From: Chondrilla cf. caribensis
Taxonomy: Eukaryota > Porifera > Demospongiae > Chondrillida > Chondrillidae
Reading direction: 5' to 3'
Length of the DNA: 64,000 nucleotides
NCBI GenBank assembly: GCA_964020155.1
Contig: OZ026547.1
Location: forward strand, 5,734,009 to 5,798,008
The translations under genes and the position numbers were made by a program. How positions within the stretch are numbered: position 1 is the first letter of the stretch; each line of letters starts with the position of its first letter. The notes below the pieces were generated by a model. The model did not search any database and had not been told where the DNA came from. It was given only the letters and a program-made list of their open reading frames with translations. Below, in pieces: positions 63,558-64,000 of this stretch.

Positions 63558-63998
63558 TTAGGATCCAAAGGTTAAACTCACAAGCTCAGATCCCGAGCCA
63601 GGTTTTGTCCATATTGCCAGACGTTTCACGGAATTCACTGGAAGACGGTAGTTATAGGTGGCTACCTGCAGTCCATTGGCTATGATAGCGAAGTGACCAT
63701 CCTCTGCTTTAGCAGTGAGTGTCACATGAGTTCCAGGAGTGAAGTAGAAGTTGTTCACGTGCTGTTCGGGGCCCCACTCACCATTAGCGGGTTTGGAGTT
63801 CAGGATCAAGATGTCCTCAAAAGGTTCTCCAGTACTCGGATTTGTACCCCAATGAAAACGATAGTCCATGTGGAGCACAAAACCACCTTCTGCATCCAGC
63901 AGATTAATACCCGTACGTCCATCACCCGGAGCAGTGTAGACAGCAGTAGCTGACTGCCCAACTCCAAAGGACCCCACTTCAACATAGTCCCAATGTAC
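63558..63998 (-). CDS. Galectin (3' part, runs off the window)
   Basis: An open frame enters from the right edge and stops at 63558-63560, about 146 residues visible. The translation has the galectin beta-sandwich pattern: GINLLDAEGGFVLHMDYRFHWG, where the first strands and the His lie, then DILILNSKPANGEWGPEQHV with the hallmark W-G-x-E, then FYFTPGTHVTLTAKAEDGHF and a final strand LVSLTFGS. The usual H-NPR-V-N-W-E-R set is altered: the NPR segment reads NPS and the last position is Q-H. Sugar specificity may therefore differ from canonical beta-galactoside binding. Galectins bind cell-surface glycans and, in sponges, take part in cell aggregation. The true start is outside the window; any intron nearer the edge cannot be judged. 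Confidence 0.85.
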   Translation of the reverse strand, partial: VHWDYVEVGSFGVGQSATAVYTAPGDGRTGINLLDAEGGFVLHMDYRFHWGTNPSTGEPFEDILILNSKPANGEWGPEQHVNNFYFTPGTHVTLTAKAEDGHFAIIANGLQVATYNYRLPVNSVKRLAIWTKPGSGSELVSLTFGS

Positions 63999-64000
63999 TT

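Overview
The window reads as AT-rich nuclear DNA of an early-branching animal, most likely a demosponge. The pointers are a tandem family of small secreted collagen-like genes, a galectin gene at the right edge, split genes with GT-AG introns (one only 64 bp), dense DNA transposons and MITEs, and long CA/TG microsatellites. The sponge assignment is an inference; no species can be named from sequence alone. All gene models are spliced by hand, using reading-frame closure and splice consensus.

Layout. Six collagen-like genes (A-F) lie on the + strand: A 1860-4431, B 13592-17076, C 38760-39776, D 44002-46984, E 50214-53114, F 57824-61334. Five of them (all but C) share one architecture. Exon 1 (190-199 nt) encodes a signal peptide and a short coiled coil and ends in phase 1. 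A long intron follows, then one exon encodes an RxRR/RxKR dibasic site, a Cys-x-Cys knot and a Gly-X-Y domain rich in NGT sequons. The five also share a conserved 5' block with a palindrome that looks like two back-to-back RUNX sites, and all six have a CA tract upstream. C is a single-exon outlier with a membrane anchor. D carries one in-frame stop inside an expanded 99-bp repeat.

Between A and B lies a satellite domain: sixteen 187-bp units (6295-9275) nested in an array of roughly 360-bp units (to about 12290).

Between B and C a block of about 19.4 kb interrupts the collagen array. It is built on a head-to-head gene pair. The leftward gene (30593 to 17731) appears to encode a ParB/sulfiredoxin-like domain followed by a degenerate beta-class DNA amino-methyltransferase-like domain. 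The rightward gene (33578-37129, 12 exons, 683 aa, all phases close) resembles DUF7869 proteins with RNase H-like DDE features. The shared promoter region with the first exons of both genes seems to have been tandemly duplicated, leaving broken partial copies in the middle (31.5-33.4 kb).

Exon 10 of the leftward gene is split by an apparently intact CACTA/EnSpm-type transposon (19022-25790). It has CACTG termini, subterminal repeats and a CA target duplication. It too carries a head-to-head gene pair: an 842-aa C2H2-transposase and a 491-aa SAM-domain protein. Several MITEs decorate the introns. The right edge (63558-63998, - strand) is the 3' part of a galectin-fold gene that runs out of the window.
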